DNA of 64,000 nt, taken from Fibrella aestuarina BUZ 2 (lineage in GTDB: Bacteria; Bacteroidota; Bacteroidia; Cytophagales; Spirosomataceae). The stretch is taken from contig NC_020054.1 of NCBI RefSeq assembly GCF_000331105.1, positions 1,477,698 through 1,541,697 of the forward strand. The letters run 5' to 3'. Below, piece after piece: positions 62,225-64,000 of the stretch. Below the pieces are notes generated by a model that was given only the letters and a program-made list of their open reading frames with translations, was not told where the DNA came from and did no database searches. Position 1 is the first letter of the stretch. Each line of letters starts with the position of its first letter. The position numbers were made by a program, and so were the translations under genes.

Positions 62225-62321
62225 GTTTGCCGTTTGGCCTTTTTGGGCAAGCGTTGTTTCCCGGAAAGTTAGCTGACTGGTTCAGGCAGTAACGCCCACC
62301 GAGAAACGCCAAACGACAAAC
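62225..62321. repeat. Heptad inverted repeat in the glyA leader
   Basis: GTTTGCCGTTTGGC (62225-62238) pairs with 62308-62321 at 13 of 14 positions. The right side consists of AAAC-starting 7-bp units such as AAACGAC. It ends 11 bases before ATG 62333, so it lies within the transcribed leader if the upstream promoter box is used. Confidence 0.75.
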
Positions 62322-62332
62322 TTACCTTCAAC

Positions 62333-63643
62333 ATGACCGCTGCAACGACAACCACCCGCACACGTGACGCGCAGATTTTCGATCTGATTGCCAAAGAACA
62401 ACACCGTCAGGAGTCAGGCATTGAACTGATTGCTTCTGAGAATTTCGTATCGCCGCAGGTGATGGAAGCCGCCGGTAGCGTTTTGACCAACAAATATGCC
62501 GAGGGCCTGCCCGGCAAACGGTATTATGGTGGTTGCGAAGTGGTTGATCAGGTGGAGCAGATTGCCATCGACCGGGCCAAAGAATTGTTTGGCGCGACCT
62601 GGGCCAACGTACAGCCGCACTCCGGTGCCCAGGCCAACACGGCTGTGTTCCTGGCCACGCTCAAACCCGGCGATACTATCCTCGGTTTTGACTTAAGCCA
62701 TGGCGGCCACCTCACCCACGGTTCGCCGGTTAATATTTCCGGTAAATATTTCCGCCCGACGTTCTACGGCGTTGAGCAGGAAACGGGCGTAATTAATTAC
62801 GATGTCGTTGAAGAAACAGCGCAACGCGAGAAGCCCAAAATGCTCATCTGTGGTGCCTCGGCCTACAGCCGCGACTGGGACTACGCCCGCCTGCGCGCCA
62901 TTGCCGATTCGGTAGGGGCACTGATGCTGGCCGACGTGTCGCACCCCGCCGGGCTCATTGCCAAAGGGCTGCTGAATGATCCCCTCGAACATGCCCACAT
63001 CGTCACGACCACCACGCACAAGACCTTGCGCGGTACGCGGGGCGGGATGATCATGATGCGGAACGATTTCGAGAATCCGTTTGGGCTGAAAACGCCGAAG
63101 GGCGACCTGCGCATGATGTCGTCGCTGCTCGACTCGGGCGTGTTTCCGGGCACGCAGGGTGGGCCGCTTGAGCATATCATTGCGGCAAAAGCCGTTGCGT
63201 TTGGGGAGGCCCTCACCGACGATTTCTACGATTACGCCGTTCAGGTACGTGCCAATGCGCTCGCTATGGCGAAAGCCTTTACCGAAAAAGGCTACCGGAT
63301 TATCTCGGGCGGTACGGATAACCACTTGATGTTGATCGATTTGCGCACCAAAGGGGGCGCCGCTACCAGCCTGACGGGCAAGCTGGCCGAAAACACCCTG
63401 ATTAAGGCTGATATTACCATTAACAAAAACATGGTTCCGTTCGATGACAAGTCGCCGATGGTAACGTCGGGGATGCGGGTTGGTACGGCGGCCATGACAA
63501 CGCGCGGTCTGAAAGAAGCGGATATGGAGTTGATTGTGGATTACATCGATGAAGTGTTGATGAACCACGACAACGACGTTAAAATCAGCGCCGTTCGGGA
63601 GAAAATTAACGCCTGGATGAAGGCGTTTCCGTTATACGCATAA
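62333..63643 (+). CDS. glyA: Serine hydroxymethyltransferase
   Basis: A 436-residue PLP enzyme interconverting serine and glycine with tetrahydrofolate. [65 protein letters not shown] and [14 protein letters not shown] with PLP Lys230 are the family motifs. ATG 62333 gives a normal N-terminus with a Thr-rich first eight residues. It has its own terminator-separated unit after rpsG and is followed by an octamer-type inverted repeat and tatC. Confidence 0.97.
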   Translation: MTAATTTTRTRDAQIFDLIAKEQHRQESGIELIASENFVSPQVMEAAGSVLTNKYAEGLPGKRYYGGCEVVDQVEQIAIDRAKELFGATWANVQPHSGAQANTAVFLATLKPGDTILGFDLSHGGHLTHGSPVNISGKYFRPTFYGVEQETGVINYDVVEETAQREKPKMLICGASAYSRDWDYARLRAIADSVGALMLADVSHPAGLIAKGLLNDPLEHAHIVTTTTHKTLRGTRGGMIMMRNDFENPFGLKTPKGDLRMMSSLLDSGVFPGTQGGPLEHIIAAKAVAFGEALTDDFYDYAVQVRANALAMAKAFTEKGYRIISGGTDNHLMLIDLRTKGGAATSLTGKLAENTLIKADITINKNMVPFDDKSPMVTSGMRVGTAAMTTRGLKEADMELIVDYIDEVLMNHDNDVKISAVREKINAWMKAFPLYA

Positions 63644-63655
63644 CTAATTGCGACT

Positions 63656-63744
63656 GCGTGAATGAATGACTAGTTGCCAGCCTATCGGCAACGACTCGGG
63701 CGTTAGTTGCTAGTCGTACATTCACGCATTCACTCGTTCACTTC
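63656..63744. repeat. Octamer-type inverted repeat between glyA and tatC
   Basis: GCGTGAATGAATGACTAG (63656-63673) pairs with 63710-63727 at 16 of 18 positions. The right side from 63720 is a run of 8-bp units such as ATTCACGC and ATTCACTC, related to the element before kdpA. It ends about six bases before ATG 63751. Confidence 0.75.
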
Positions 63745-63750
63745 TTAGAG

Positions 63751-64000
63751 ATGGCTTTAGATCAGTCGTTTGACGACAAATTTTACAATTACGACGAAGA
63801 CAGCGAGAGCGCACTGCCTGATCCTGACAGTGATGGCACCGAAATGAGCTTCCTCGAACACCTGGAAGAACTTCGGTGGCATTTGCTGCGGGCCTTTGCG
63901 TCGATCTTTGTGTTCGCCGTCATTGCCTTTATCTTCATCAAAGACATCTTTGCGGTTGTAGTGTTGGGTCCGGCGAAAGCGGATTTCTGGACGTACAAGC
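63751..64000 (+). CDS. tatC: Sec-independent protein translocase TatC, partial
   Basis: The first 83 codons of the twin-arginine translocase membrane subunit, cut by the window end. An acidic N-terminal tail of about 30 residues (YDEDSESALPDPDSDG) precedes the family motif MSFLEHLEELRWHLLRAF, the first cytosolic helix that contacts signal peptides. The first membrane helix (about 47-65, FASIFVFAVIAFIFI) follows. The acidic extension is longer than in E. coli TatC. tatA/tatB are not visible. Confidence 0.9.
   Translation, partial: MALDQSFDDKFYNYDEDSESALPDPDSDGTEMSFLEHLEELRWHLLRAFASIFVFAVIAFIFIKDIFAVVVLGPAKADFWTYK

Overview
The window reads as chromosomal DNA from a GC-rich member of the Bacteroidota, most likely the order Cytophagales (a Spirosoma/Fibrella/Rudanella-like organism). 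The lineage call rests on several sequence-level signs. There is a gldE-ssb-mutY block, DUF2851 and DUF3467 proteins, and a 29-codon COX24-like basic protein just before an RNase G gene. There is a TonB-type outer-membrane protein with an N-terminal carboxypeptidase-regulatory-like domain. Promoters fit the Bacteroidota TTTG-N19/20-TAnnTTTG pattern, and Shine-Dalgarno sequences are almost absent. No species can be named from sequence reading alone.

Layout. 1-5030: a 2OG-Fe(II) oxygenase, an isolated nuoL-nuoM pair and a GNAT acetyltransferase. 5390-18430: a potassium island. It holds an NtrC-type sigma-54 activator, kup, a 28-codon membrane ORF, kdpF, kdpA, kdpB, kdpC, an outer-membrane porin, a KdpD-like sensor without a kinase domain, and a separate HAMP-PAS histidine kinase. 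18500-25800: a nucleotidyltransferase, a small secreted protein, a 1016-residue FAD/Fe-S dehydrogenase, udk, hemE and a secreted alpha/beta hydrolase. 26000-30100: eno, an FtsB-like protein, a low-molecular-weight phosphatase and gpmI, ending in a very strong terminator. 30100-38100: a LytTR regulator, a TonB-type receptor, cysM, pyrD, a VWA protein and a DHH phosphoesterase. 38200-45000: two FKBP lipoproteins, an XTP/dITP pyrophosphatase, an NTF2-like protein, a GH92 glycosidase, a YraN-family protein and purU. 45000-56200: a GT3-type glycogen synthase, DUF2851, a GT4 glycosyltransferase, gldE, ssb, mutY, HU, a TPR protein, the COX24-like protein and rng. 56400-64000: a response regulator divergent from a large hybrid kinase, a candidate small RNA, DUF3467, rpsL, rpsG, glyA and the start of tatC.

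The most unusual content lies between the genes. Many intergenic gaps are filled by imperfect inverted repeats whose arms are themselves degenerate tandem arrays, usually of 7 bp units and in two places of 8 bp units. Different loci use different unit sequences but the same architecture. The right arm often stops within about 0-16 bases of the next start codon. Where the two arms differ in length, the difference is about one unit. Two copies appear to sit in frame inside genes (kdpB and the FAD/Fe-S dehydrogenase). In addition, the hexamer GTACGT/ACGTAC occurs about 110 times by eye count, roughly four times the composition-based expectation.

How genes work together: the potassium island combines a high-affinity pump (KdpFABC), a constitutive-type transporter (Kup), an outer-membrane pore and its own split signalling chain. 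The eno/gpmI and glycogen synthase genes serve central carbon flow. The mutY-ssb-gldE and HU-TPR-COX24-rng runs are housekeeping blocks read in opposite directions from about 52920-53000.
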